A DNA stretch of 64,000 nt from Carallia brachiata (Eukaryota; Streptophyta; Magnoliopsida; Malpighiales; Rhizophoraceae): assembly GCA_021464245.1 (NCBI GenBank), contig JADCRB010000110.1, positions 1,612,001 to 1,676,000 on the forward strand. The letters are read 5' to 3'. The translations under genes were made by a program, and so were the position numbers. The notes beneath the pieces are model-generated. The model had not been told where the DNA came from. It saw only the letters and a list, made by a program, of their open reading frames with translations, and made no database searches. Shown here piece after piece: positions 12,646 through 23,749 of the stretch. The stretch's first letter is position 1, and each line of letters starts with the position of its first letter.

Positions 12646-13599
12646 CGTATTTTTATTGTTAATATATATATTTCTTCTTGATAATGGGAACTTCTGTATC
12701 TTAAAAAATCTGAAAATGTTCCACCAACCCGTTGATCTGATCATATGTGAAAAAAACTCACTCTTCGTTAAAGTTTATGTGGGGCCGGGGGGTAAAACTA
12801 TGAACTTGCAATCCATTTGTTTTACGGAGAATTCATCATTCGTCATTTTGTCTCTATAATTGTTCCTCTAGTCCTTGAATTTCCTTCTCCCCTTCAGTTT
12901 ATATACGAGCACAAAACCACACGGTCATATATTCTTAATATTAATTTAAGTGATTATTAATTTTATTAACTAAAATTATTATTAAAAGTTCAACTTACAC
13001 TATATATCTCCTTGTTTTTTTACGAGTTTACCCTCTAAAGGAAAAAAAAAAAGAAAAAGAAAAAGAAAAACCACATGATCATAGGTATATTAAATGTCAA
13101 TTGAGTGTTTTTTTTACCTCTTATTTGAATTGGATAAATTGAACTTAATTATCAAAGAACTAATCCACCCAAAATGTTATTGGAAAATCTTACAAAATAA
13201 ATCATATATCAAATTTTAAGATGCCCTTTCAAGCGAAAGCACGTTGAACTCGAACATAAGACCTTTTTATAAAGGTTTGATACCATATCAAAAAAAAAAA
13301 AAATCCACTACAAAAATTTAAACTATAGAGAGAGACTTAAGAGAAGAATCATATGTTAAATTCTAATAATAATTATGAGTTCCAACTTCCAACCTAATAT
13401 GTCACCACAAGGTGTTAATTAATTTTATTGAATGTTCAGTCATAACTGGTAGCTAACTAGATTACTTTCATTGGGTGTATTTGCGCAAAAAAAGTGACAG
13501 AAAACAAGTTTGTAACTAAAATAACATTGACAATATATCAATAAAAAAGAGGTCAGAGGTTCGAACTTTGACTTCTCAAATTATTCTACTTCCCTTAAT

Positions 13600-15340
13600 A
13601 AGTTGGTCTAAATTTAAAAAATCTAAAACATAAAAACATGACAAAAAACAAACGAGTTCCGCTATGCAGTCACAAGCTATAGAACATAGAACCATAGAAA
13701 TGCGGCTTAGCTTAAGAAAACAATGAAAAATTACTTTTTAAAAAAAAAATGAATTTCCTGCCCAAAAACACCTTATTAAATAAGATGGACCCCGTGTCTT
13801 GCACTCTTCATAAAAAAATTCAAAGAAGAAATTCTCATATTTTCTTTTTCTTTGAATTTGATTTTTGGTTAAATTTTCCGGTCATCTAACAACGCTTTAT
13901 TCACTAATTCATTTATTTTATTGATAATTTTTCGCTTGCCTTTTTTTTGGCACTTATTACACTAACTTATCTTTGTTGAGTATAACAGTCTCATCACTTT
14001 GAACCATACAAATCTATTTTATTCTTTTCTTATTTTAATTAACTCCCGCTTAAACCTTTTCACTCTATAATTTGATATTGAATTAACTTGACTAATTTTG
14101 TTAAATGAGTTAAATTAAAAATATCTAATCTGCATTTTTTTTTATTACTTAAAGCTTCCAGGCAGACCCATCAAACTGAGACCCTGTTAGTGACTAGAAC
14201 ATCTTTGGCCTTGGCTTTGACATTTAGCTCGTCAATCAGAATTATTGATTAAGCGTACCCAACTTTTTTGAGATGCTACATATCGTCAAATTTATGTGCA
14301 GGACATGGTATATCAGATCTATATCTGGATGCCTACGCACAAACCTCGTATTTCATTTGTTTGTCTTTTTTTTTTTTCCAATAAAAAGAAAGATTCAGTT
14401 GTGAACGTGTAGTTTATCAAATTTTTGGGTTAGGATTGAAGTAATTCCCAATTGAACAGTCTGTTTAACAATTTCTAAAGGGGGTTGACCCATTATGCAG
14501 TACCAGTAAAACTAATGAGTCTCTTACACTAGTGTTCTGACGAGCGAGTCTAATTTTAAATGCAGTCCATATCGTCAAAATCCCATATTATACATTTTTC
14601 TCGCCAATCACGTGCTATCGTATCCAGGAAAAGATAGGCGTCTAGAGGCAGAAGGAATTGGGAGAGGAGGGGGGGCGGGGGGGGACGACAATAAAATGGA
14701 AATGTGAACTTGTAGCAGAAATAATAAAATATATAATAAATAAGGAAAAATACGTAAAGATCCATAAAAAATGTGTATTTCACAGCAGGCTTCACGTTAT
14801 ACACTTTTATTTTAATACTTTTACCATACTTTTTCCTAATAATATATTTTTAAACATAAAATATTAAAGAGTAGTGTATTTTAAGTAATACTAAAATAGT
14901 CATGTAGCCTATTTAACTATCTAACAACTTTTTTTTTTTTTAAATCGAGCATTTCCAGTAATCACATCATCTTGATCTCAACTAAAACAATCATCACAAG
15001 TGTTTTTTAATTTTAAATCTCAAAAACATATTCATTGCACCCCACACCGCCCTATCTCTCCAATTGTTTCCGTCTACCTTCCTTTATTTTTTTTTTAACA
15101 CTAATATAATTAGTGATTAGTTAGCAAAAAGGGGTATTGTGGGTTTGAAGATTTCCTAGGATGTGCACAGTATTAGAAGGTATAAGTCTTCATAAATCTC
15201 ACACTAAAGTGAATTTTTTTTGTGTATTCATTAGAAAATTCGTTTAGTTGTGAGTTACATAACAAAATAATTCTTCTTATTTCTGTAAACCCTACGATGT
15301 CATTGTAAGATTAGAACTCACTTGAGTGACTCCTAAGATG
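13600..15340. other. Intergenic, mostly unassigned
   Basis: The stretch 13.6-14.5 kb is unassigned. A diverged 'tcgtcaaaatcccatatta' block (about 14573-14790) contains a G-rich run near 14670-14685. No supported gene. Confidence 0.5.
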
Positions 15341-15542
15341 GAGACCATTAGAGACGACGAAATGGGTGCATATAAATCATAAAATTAATGTTAACAGACA
15401 TTACAAGAGAAAAAAATTGAGGCAAGGGGGCATTACAAGAGGGGAGAACTGCTTTATCAATAATTAATTAATACACACAAATAATAGGGAGTAGATGTCA
15501 CAAAAGTAACATGTCTCGACCCCTTTTGTTAAACAGAACAAA

Positions 15543-15631
15543 TCAATTCTCGCTGAGCTAAACGAAGTGGTGAAGAGGAGGAAACAAACGAGAAAGGCAG
15601 TTGTTGATAGTGTTAGAGCCCTTGAAGCCAT
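15543..15631 (-). pseudogene. Small secreted protein, copy B (signal-peptide part only)
   Basis: Minus-strand ATG at 15629-15631 opens a signal peptide nearly identical to copy C, with a basic/Thr start and a Phe-Leu-Val-Cys hydrophobic core ending T-S-F-S-S-A. At the position where copy C has a stop, B reads Ser (TCA). After 'R-I-D' the frame joins directly to what is 3' flank in copies A and C, so about 450 bp holding the cysteine-rich mature part are missing. A TATA-like box lies upstream at 15711-15720. B is an expressed-looking 5' end on a gutted gene. Confidence 0.6.
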
Positions 15632-15710
15632 AATGTCTTAAGACTATAATGGGGAACTACGTACAATTAATGCTGCTTCTGTGAGCTATATATGAGGAAG
15701 CGGGCTAAGG

Positions 15711-15720
15711 CTTTTTTATA
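15711..15720 (-). promoter_or_regulatory. TATA-like box of small-gene copy B
   Basis: Minus-strand TATAAAAAAG about 80 bp upstream of the copy B ATG. The position and surrounding sequence ('gaagcgggctaagg' on +) match the TATA box of copy C. Confidence 0.55.
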
Positions 15721-16219
15721 GATGGAAATGAAGTACCGTACCTACGTGCTTATTTTAACAATGAATATTGGGCTTTACTTGTTCAATTTCTTGTACATTT
15801 AAAATAAGGAAAAAGATAAGCATATAAAGCTTTGTGTATAAAAATATACATATTTAATAAAATATTAATATTTTTGTATTATTTTAATAAAAAAATTTTG
15901 AAAGAAATTTTTTTTATAAATAATCTTGTATAATATATACACACTTTATATTATAAAATAATAAATCATTTAAATTTAAATTTAAATTTTATTTCAAAAA
16001 ATAAAAAATAACATATAATTTTATTAACTCAAGTCGTACAGTTCTGTGTATGTGTTTGAGCCCTTGAAAATAATGGTTGTTTATTTTGTGATCGACCGTG
16101 TCTGTCTTCCACAACTAAGGGTTTTAAAATGCCAAGTGCCAGCAACGCGTGAAAATCATGTCCTCGTATTTCAGCAAAAATATAGGTGGACGGGATTTAG
16201 TGAACGAAAAATAGACGCA

Positions 16220-16373
16220 GAAATTTTTTTGTGCAACTAGATAATTTTTTGTGCAATGAGAAACTAAATTATTGTAACAAATTTTGAAGTAATTTTTCAT
16301 ATATTTTTTTATTGTAAAAATTAAGCGTCTGGTTGCACAAATAAGTCACCTGGTTGCACAAAAAAAATTTTCG
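16220..16373. mobile_element. Foldback (MITE-like) element with GTGCAAC arms
   Basis: The left end 'gaaatttttttgtgcaac' is repeated in inverted form at the right end (through about 16373). Further internal 'ttgcacaaa' copies occur and there is no coding capacity. The element at 42.73-42.89 kb has the same organisation with 'atacaacta' in place of 'gtgcaacta'. Confidence 0.55.
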
Positions 16374-16660
16374 GTTTATTTTATGTCCACCTAATCCCGC
16401 CCAGCTAACGTGACTCTTCATTTATTTCTCAAAATGAAAATTTAGTTGTGATGTATGCGGTACTTTTTATAGGATTAAGGCGCACAAAATGTCATATTAT
16501 ATATTTTAAAAAAATTTGATGTGATTTTTTAAATAAGATTAAATTAAGATTAAAGTGATACGAATTATTACATTACTAAAATTGAACGAAAGAAAAAAAA
16601 AGATATTGACTATTGTCAAATAAACTGTATGATTATTTTAATATTATTTAAAATACAACT

Positions 16661-16684
16661 ATATATATATATATATATATATAT
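16661..16684. repeat. (AT)n microsatellite
   Basis: About 24 bp of AT dinucleotide. The equivalent position in the sister unit (about 23009-23048) is also an (AT)n run, of different length. Confidence 0.9.
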
Positions 16685-17311
16685 AAGTGTCTATAGGCAA
16701 AGAGAAATTAGGGGAGACAACAGTACATGGATATTTAATTTATTTCATTTTATTATTATATTTTATACAAAACTAAAGTTTATATTTAGATGAGTGTTAC
16801 TCTATAATTTAAAGTGTAAATCTAAATAGTATGCACTAAATAAAATAAAATTTTCTTCGAATTTTTTTTGAAATTAAAAAATATTAAATTAATCTCGGCC
16901 TGGGACCTTGCAACGTAAGCTTCGGAGTCCTATACCTTTTCCATAGGAAAAATGTGAAATTGTAACAAAAATAATAAAATAGATGCAATAGATATTACAA
17001 AATATATAACGATCCATAAAAATGTGTATTTCACGTCACGTTTCACATTATACATGATTATTATGCTTCTCACATTATCCATGCTTATTATCCTACTTTT
17101 ACCATACTTTTTCCAAATAATATATTTTGTAAACATAAAATTTTAAAGAATTTGACTACATATATAATTATAGTTTAAATAGTATTAATTAAAGTGATAA
17201 TATAGTTTATCTGACAATACGTAAAAGTTTATCTTTTTTTTTTAATAAAATTTAGTCATTTTTGTCTTTTTGGTTTCTTATGAAACCATGAGAAAGAATT
17301 AGGTTAAAAGC

Positions 17312-20300
17312 AAACCTAAATTGCTTAAATTCTTTCTCAAAAAGTGGAACAAAGAGGACTTTGGCTTCATCACTGCGGAAATTATTAAGATTGAATCTGA
17401 GTTGGCTGACCTTGATAAGCTTCAAGAAACTTGTTCCCTTTCCTCAAGTCAATTAACTCTTCGCAAGCTATTATGGTCAAAGCTTCGGGAGAAACATAAA
17501 ATGCAAGAATCTTTGTGGCGACAAAAATCCCGAATTTCTTGGCTTAAAGAAGGGGACAAAAACACTAGATTTTTCCATGTCATTGCTTCTTCAAGGGCTA
17601 GGAGAAATTACATTGGCAGCATCCTATCTAATGGTCTCCTACTAAAAAACATCCAAGATATCCGTGGTGAGATCTAGTTTTTTCCATGAGATGTATTCTG
17701 AGCCAATTGCTTACCGACCATCTATGTCTTTGGTGGGGTTCAAAAGGCTATCCCAAACTTCTGTGGCTGCTCTTGAGGCACAAGTTACAGTGGACGAAGT
17801 AAAGATTGCAGTCTGGAGTTGTGCTAGTGATAAAGCCCCCGGCCCCGATGGGTTTAATTTTGCGTTTTTCAAGGCTGCCTAGTCTATTCTTAAGGAAGAT
17901 ATCCTATTCTTGGTGCTCCACTTTTTTAAAACTAGTCGGCTTCCTAAGAGTATTAACTCTTCTTTCATTACTCTTGTGGCCAAGGTAAATGGTGCTGCTG
18001 CTCTCGCTGACTACCGTCCTATCAGCTTGATTGGTTGTATATACAAAATTATTTTTAAAATTCTTGCTAATCGTTTGAAGGAAGTAATTGGTGAGATAAT
18101 TAGTGAAAACCAATCTAGTTTTATTCAAGGCAGACAAATTTTGGATGGTGTGCTTATGGCATCTGAGTTGATTCATGCTATGAGGATTGACAAGCAGCCA
18201 GCTGTTATTGTTAAATTAGACTTTCACAAGGCCTTTGACTCTGTATCTTGGAGTTATTTAGCCTCAGTCTTGCAACTTATGGGCTTTGGAGATAGATGGT
18301 GTTCTTGGATTTGGCAATGCTTCTCTACGGTTCGTGTTTCAGTGTTAGTTAATGGCTCTCCCACACCAGAAATCCAATTGCAGCGGGGCCTTCGTCAAGG
18401 GGATCCACTGTCCCCATTCCTTTTTATTATTGCAGCTGAAGGCCTCTCCCGTCTTTTGCATAAAGGTTGAAACCTTAATATTTTCCAAGGTGCTTGCATT
18501 AATGGGCGTGCTTCAACCTTTGCTGTTTCCCATCTCTAGTTTGCTGATGACACTATGGTTTTTTGCCGCTCGGATTGTAATAGTCTTCTTAATCTCAAGA
18601 GAGCTCTCTGCTGCTCTGAATTAGCATCTAGTCTCAAAGTTAATTTTTCGAAGAGTTCTATTACAGGCTTGAATGTTGACTCCGAATGGTTATTGTCTAT
18701 GGCTTATACTCTTAGAACTAAAGTTGAATTCTTGCCTATCAAATACCTTGGGCTTCCGCTAGGTGCTAATCCTCGTAAAAAAAAAACCACTTGGGATCCT
18801 GTTCTCGTGAAGATTCGGAGTAGACCAGCAAGCTGGAAAGGCAAACTTTTATCCACAGGTGGCAGACTCACGCTTATTAAATCGGTACTTGCCTCTCTTC
18901 CTCTTTATTATCTTTCCATTTTCAAAATCCCACGCCTTGTGGCAAAAGAAATTGTTGCTTTGCAAAGACGTGTTTTTTGGGCTGGCGATATTGAAAAAAA
19001 GAAGATGTGTTTAGTTAGCTGGGAAACCATATGCAAGCCCAAAAAATCTGGTGGCCTTGGGGTGGGCTCTTTATTGCATAAAAATCAAACTTTGCTTTTC
19101 AAATGGATATGGAGATTTGCTAAAGATAAAGAATCTATGTGGCGTCATTTGATTGTTTCCAAATATAATTACTCTTCCTCCATCTGGTGGCCTGAGCTAG
19201 ATCCTAAGAACCATTCTATTCTTTGGAAGGATATTACTTTTTTTGCTACTGGAGATGTGACTGCTAAGAAGGTTATTGATAGTGGCTTACGTTTTCGGAT
19301 TGGAGAAGGTAGGTGTATTAAATTTTGGATGGATCATTGGATTGGTAGTTCTCCTCTTGTGTCTTTATTTCCAAGACTTGCGGCTTTAGCTGAAATTAAA
19401 GATGCTCTAATTTGTGAATGTGGAGAATGGGTCAATGGAATATGGCAATGGAATTTTATGTGACGTCGCTGTCTCTTTTCATGGGAAATTAACAATCTTG
19501 CTGCCTTGCATTCGATTATTGGCTCGCAGTCCCCTTCCCCCCATTCAGAAGACACCTTGCTTTTGGCGCATTGTCCTTCTGGGAATTATAGTGTTCAGTC
19601 TTTTACCAAGCAACTTGAACGTTCTTCTGTACAGTCTGAACCTCAGAAATATCCTAACATCTGGCTCAATCTTGCTCCGCCTAAGGTTAAGATTTTTGTT
19701 TGGATGGCCACTCTAGACAAAATTAGCTCCAGAAGTGTCTTATTCAAGCATGGTATCCTCTCTGAAAATCAGTGCTATTGCTGTTTCTGTGATGCTGCCA
19801 TAGAAACTTCAGTCCATCTCCTCTTCCAATGCAAATTTTCTTGGGGCCTCTGGTGTGGTATTGTTGATTGGTGGGGTTTGAGTTTGTGTATTCCTAACTC
19901 CTTTGAGGATCTATTTGTGCAGTGGCAAGGACTGGTTTGGGGGAAGGTGGGAAAACCTATTTGGAGTGCTCTCTTCTACACATTATCTTGGACTATTTGA
20001 TCAGTGCGCAATAAGAAGATTTTTCAAGATCTTGATCCGGCTTCTAAATGGCCATTACTTAAAGATGAAATTCTAGCACGTACATACACTTAGCTTAATA
20101 CTGGAAATTGAATTCTTCCTTTCCAAGCCCAAAGTCTTCTCCTAACTGCTGACGTTCTGCGTGGCAAGTTAAATTCTGCTCTCGTGTCTAGCTAGTGACT
20201 CAGGTTGCCTTAGTTGTCCTTGGGGATGTCTTTAATTCCTTTTGTTGTTTTTATATGTTGGTATCTAGCGTCTTGCTACCTTCCTTTGTTGGTTTAGTTT

Positions 20301-20393
20301 GTACTAATTTGTATTTGATATTCTTTGTAACTTTTTACACTATTAATTAAATTTTACTTGACCTATCAAAAAAAAAAAAAAAGGAAAACCTAA
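17312..20393 (+). mobile_element. 5'-truncated L1-type LINE retrotransposon
   Basis: About 3.06 kb of LINE inserted on the + strand, ending in a 15-A tail (20368-20382). Short direct repeats 'aaacctaa' flank it (17312-17319 and 20386-20393). The sister unit at about 23.70-23.76 kb reads straight through this point ('gaattgggtt' then 'aaacctaattatta'), giving the empty site. ORF1 and the endonuclease part of ORF2 are absent, so the insert was truncated at its 5' end. The sequence is richer in coding-like composition than its AT-rich surroundings. Confidence 0.9.
17318..20092 (+). pseudogene. LINE ORF2 remnant: reverse transcriptase plus zf-RVT
   Basis: The frame begins in the linker after the endonuclease domain. 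Reverse transcriptase landmarks are all visible: Y-R-P-I-S-L-I-G (about 18013), K-L-D-F-H-K-A-F-D (about 18211), G-L-R-Q-G-D-P-L-S-P-F (about 18388) and the catalytic F-A-D-D (about 18541). The plant-typical Y-L-G-L-P-L-G follows (about 18740). The C-terminal zf-RVT region (about 19680-19870) keeps its Cys and His residues. The frame is broken by a frameshift near 17665-17680. In-frame stops lie at about 17880, 18468, 18546 (directly before FADD), 19461 and 19998. It is therefore inactive. The stops look like ordinary point decay. Confidence 0.9.
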
Positions 20394-20394
20394 T

Positions 20395-20810
20395 TATTAT
20401 AATATTATTTTTTTCTTATCATTTTTTTCACATATTTCTCATCTATTTAAACAATTTATTTTTTTCATAACTTTTTATCTCAAAATTTTCTGTATTATTT
20501 TTTTCTCATATTTTCTTTTTCTCTTATTTTTCATGTATCTAAACAACTTACTTTTCTTACATTTTTTTGTCTTACAATTTTCTCTATTATTTTCTTTCCT
20601 ATAATTTTTTTCTTACTTATTTTTGATCTATTTAAATAACTTTTTTTCCTTATAAATTTTTTCATCACTTTCTCATGATACAAACACACCATTAATAGCC
20701 ACTTTAATTTCACTTAAAAAATATAATACCAAATTTTCCTTAATTTTAAATTTCAAGAAAAAATTATTTTGTATATGCCATGTCCACACTATCTCTCGAA
20801 TTGTCTCCCT
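20395..20810. repeat. T-rich approx. 75-bp repeat stretch
   Basis: Repeats of the type 'tatttaaacaatttattttt', 'ttttatctcaaaatttt' and 'ttattttctttc'. The homologous stretch of the sister unit is about 23.75-24.01 kb. Confidence 0.55.
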
Positions 20811-20814
20811 CTAT

Positions 20815-20990
20815 CTCTATCTGGTCCACGGATTTCGACCTTTGTAAATAATTGTTGATTGGACCACTAGAAGATTAACCTCGGGCGAGTTTTGTCTATT
20901 ACTGCAGTACGATTTATTCTTATTAACCATTTAAAACGTAAACAAGTTGGGATGATATGGTTGTTAAAAAAAGTTGGGATGATATCGTAT
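20815..20990. repeat. Array signature block, copy 7
   Basis: Shows 'ggtccacggatttcgacctt', 'tcgggcgagttttgtc', 'actgcagtacgatttattc' and 'catttaaaacgt'. It contains a 13-bp poly(A)-ended insertion (20959-20971) flanked by 'agttgggatgatat', shared with copy 8 only. Confidence 0.75.
20945..20985 (+). mobile_element. Micro-retroinsertion with target duplication (copy 7)
   Basis: 'agttgggatgatat' occurs at 20945-20958 and again at 20972-20985, separated by 'ggttgttaaaaaa'. The sister block at 24251-24296 has the same arrangement. Copies 3 and 6 have a single target sequence, so this is an extremely short retroposed end or a similar end-joining insertion. Confidence 0.5.
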
Positions 20991-21244
20991 TTTTGTTATT
21001 AATATTTTTTTTTCCCCTGAGAGTTCGGATCTGCTCCTGCATCATCAAAAGATCTGAAAATGGTGCACCCACCAGTTGATCTGATCGTAGGTTTAAAGTC
21101 TTCGTTAAAGTTTATGTGGGGCCGATAGTAAAACCAAACCATGAACTTTCAATCTTTTTTTTTTACTGGGTGTTATTCATCATTTCCTCTCTCTAATTGC
21201 TCCTCAAGTCTTTGAATTTTCCTTTTTCCTTCAGTTTATATATG

Positions 21245-21935
21245 AGCGCAAAAAAAACATGATCATAGGATGCTCAAGAACTGAGTTCCTTTTTCCCCCT
21301 AATTGAACTGAATAAACTATATAAAGTGAAGTTAATTATGAGTAGAATTTGAAATTCTAACCTAAGGTCTCACTGCAAGGTATTATAATTAATTTTATCA
21401 GATACTAGTTGAAACTTAGTAGCGAATTGAGTTACTTTCGTTGGGTGAATTTGCACAAATAAAGTGACAAAAAACAATAAGCGAGACTAAAATTAGAATT
21501 TACTGTGGTATTTACAGAATTAAAGAAAAAAGAAAAGGACATCTAGGGCGCGTACAGTTGTGAAAAGCTTGTAAATTTGGCTTGAAGTCAACAAAGGAAC
21601 AATAATATCATTCTATTTAACTACAGAACTAAAAGGAATTTATTTTTCTGGATTAATTTTCCTGTATTTCATTCATTCACTGTTACTCAAGATATATAGC
21701 TGTACATGAAACTTACAGATGAGGATAACCTTGAGAAACAAATAGAAAAATTAAACTTCTCAGATGAGGTAACAACCTCAGATGAGATAACAATAGTTTC
21801 AATTTGAAATAAAGATAAGATGACGGTGGTTATCTATTAAGAACCAACGCTGGTCGCTGCTAGAACAAGATTGGGAATTGGAAGCCATAATTTACATGTG
21901 TTTTGGAAAACTGATAAAGGGACGAATTGGTTTTC
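21245..21935. repeat. Array block with 'catgatcataggatg', full copy
   Basis: The most complete copy of the block that opens the window, including 'agaaccaacgctggtcgct' near 21840. It carries an extra insertion (about 21637-21835) relative to the copy at 1-400. No conserved frame. Confidence 0.7.
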
Positions 21936-22419
21936 AGATTTTTGCCTCTGTGTTCCTGCATTTGGTTTTCACGAGTCAGCAATCCTGCCTCTTGAAATTA
22001 TTTCGGGGTTTGAGGCAGATTATTTTGGGGTCGTCAGTTGTAATTGTAACATTTTGAATTACCGAAAAATTTAAAATTGAGCAAAACACGCCTTTAAATT
22101 GAATAATTCCCAGAGATTTTTACACGTGTCTTTTTTAATTTTGTGGCATTAAATAAGGTTTGAAATTGAGAAAAATGCCTTAAATTTGAGTAATTGATCA
22201 ATGAAATAGATTTTCACTGACAGGAAGTTGATATCACAAAAGTGGCATGCCGCAACCCCCTATGTTAAACAGAACAGAAACATGGTGACATAATATTTAA
22301 CAACTACACTATGACCTGAATTATTATTTATTATAAGGCTAAATGTCTATGGTATGTATTTGCCAATGAACATGCCTCCAGAGACCATGATGGAGAGGTC
22401 AACATAAAGAGAACAGTAG

Positions 22420-22782
22420 TTAATCAGTCACGGAAAGTATCTTTCCGTCGCTGAAAGGTCCGAAAGGATTGCATCTGAAATAGGCTCGCGGGACAGGACG
22501 GTCGCAGCTGGAGCCGAGAATTGCATAAAGATTCTCAAGATTTGCGCTCGGGTTCCCTTTGGAAATGCACTCAACGGCTTCACGAGCGCTGAGAGGTGCA
22601 AGAAGTGCGCAGCAAACTTGGCCGACCAGAATCCTTTGCCCGACGGATATGGCCGTACATACGTATTCTACGACACAAGACTCAATGGGGCAATCAATTC
22701 TCGCTTAGCTAAACGAAGTGGTGAAGAGGAGGAGACAAACGAGAAAGGCAGTTGTTGATCGTGTTGGAGCCCTTAAAGCCAT
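22420..22782 (-). pseudogene. Small secreted cysteine-rich protein, copy C
   Basis: A 120-codon frame with ATG at 22780-22782 and TAA at 22420-22422. Residues 1-25 form a signal peptide: a short basic start, then T-A-F-L-V-C-L-L-L-F and a small-residue end. The mature part has eight Cys in the order C-C-C-CC-C-C-C (C-x3-C-x5-C-x14-CC-x13-C-x20-C-x10-C). Codon 26 is TAA (22705-22707); copy B has TCA (Ser) there, so C lost function by a single C-to-A change, or is read through. A TATA box lies 81-91 bp upstream of the ATG. The pattern distantly recalls eight-Cys or ECA1/prolamin-like secreted plant proteins, but I do not recognise the family. A 5' exon or intron is not needed to explain it. Confidence 0.6.
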
Positions 22783-22862
22783 AATGTCTAAGACTATGTT
22801 GTAATGGGGAACTACAATTAATTAATGCTGCTTCTATATGAGCTGTGAGGAAGCGGGGCTAA

Positions 22863-22873
22863 GGCTTTTATAG
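22863..22873 (-). promoter_or_regulatory. TATA box of small-gene copy C
   Basis: Minus-strand CTATAAAAGCC, a near-consensus TATA box, 81-91 bp upstream of the copy C ATG. An implied start about 30 bp downstream would leave a leader of roughly 50 bp. Confidence 0.65.
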
Positions 22874-23004
22874 ATGGAAATGAAGTAGCGTACATGCTTA
22901 TTATAACACTGAATTGGGCTTAACTTGTTCAAATTCCAGTGATAATTGTACATGAAAAAATTAAAGTGATATAAAATGTTAAATAAATTATATGATTATT
23001 TTAA

Positions 23005-23008
<4 letters not shown>

Positions 23009-23048
<40 letters not shown>
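23009..23048. repeat. (AT)n microsatellite
   Basis: About 40 bp of AT dinucleotide at the position equivalent to the shorter run at 16.66 kb. Confidence 0.95.
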
Positions 23049-23051
<3 letters not shown>

Positions 23052-23749
23052 GAACTCTATATATATTTCAAACTAATCAAAGCCCGCTACTGTATGCCTG
23101 GAAGAGATAGGTGCCTATAGGCAGAGAGGAATTAGAAGAGACAACACCACATGGATATTTAATTTATTTCATTTATTATTACTATTTTTTACACAAAATT
23201 AAAACTTAAATTTAAGTGAGTGTTAATTTATAATTTAAAATATAAATCTAAATAATATGCACTAAACAGAATAAAATTTTCTTTGAATTTTTTTGAAATT
23301 AAAAAATATTAAATTAATCTCTGTGTGAGACCTCGGAACGTAAGCCTCGGAGTCCCAAGCTTTTCCCATAGGAAAAATGTTAAACTGTAAAAAAAAAAAA
23401 AAAAGTAATAAATATGACAAAATATATAACGATCGATAAAACTGTGTATTTTACGTCACGTTTCACATTATGCATGATTATTATGCTTCTCACGTTGTAG
23501 AGGCTTATTATTGTACTTCTACCATGCCTTTTCCAAATAATATATATTTTTTAAAAAATTTTTAATGAGTTTGACCACATAATTATAGTTTAAATATTAC
23601 TAATTAAAGTGACAATATAATTCATATGAAGACACGTAAAAATTTATTTATTTTTTAAAATAAAATTTAGTTATTTAATAGTCTTTTTGGTTTTTTATGA
23701 AACCATGAGAAAGAATTGGGTTAAAAAAAAACCTAATTATTACTATATT

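Noticed and set aside
17904..18176. Minus-strand frame inside the LINE
   Set aside because: Antisense of the reverse transcriptase region.
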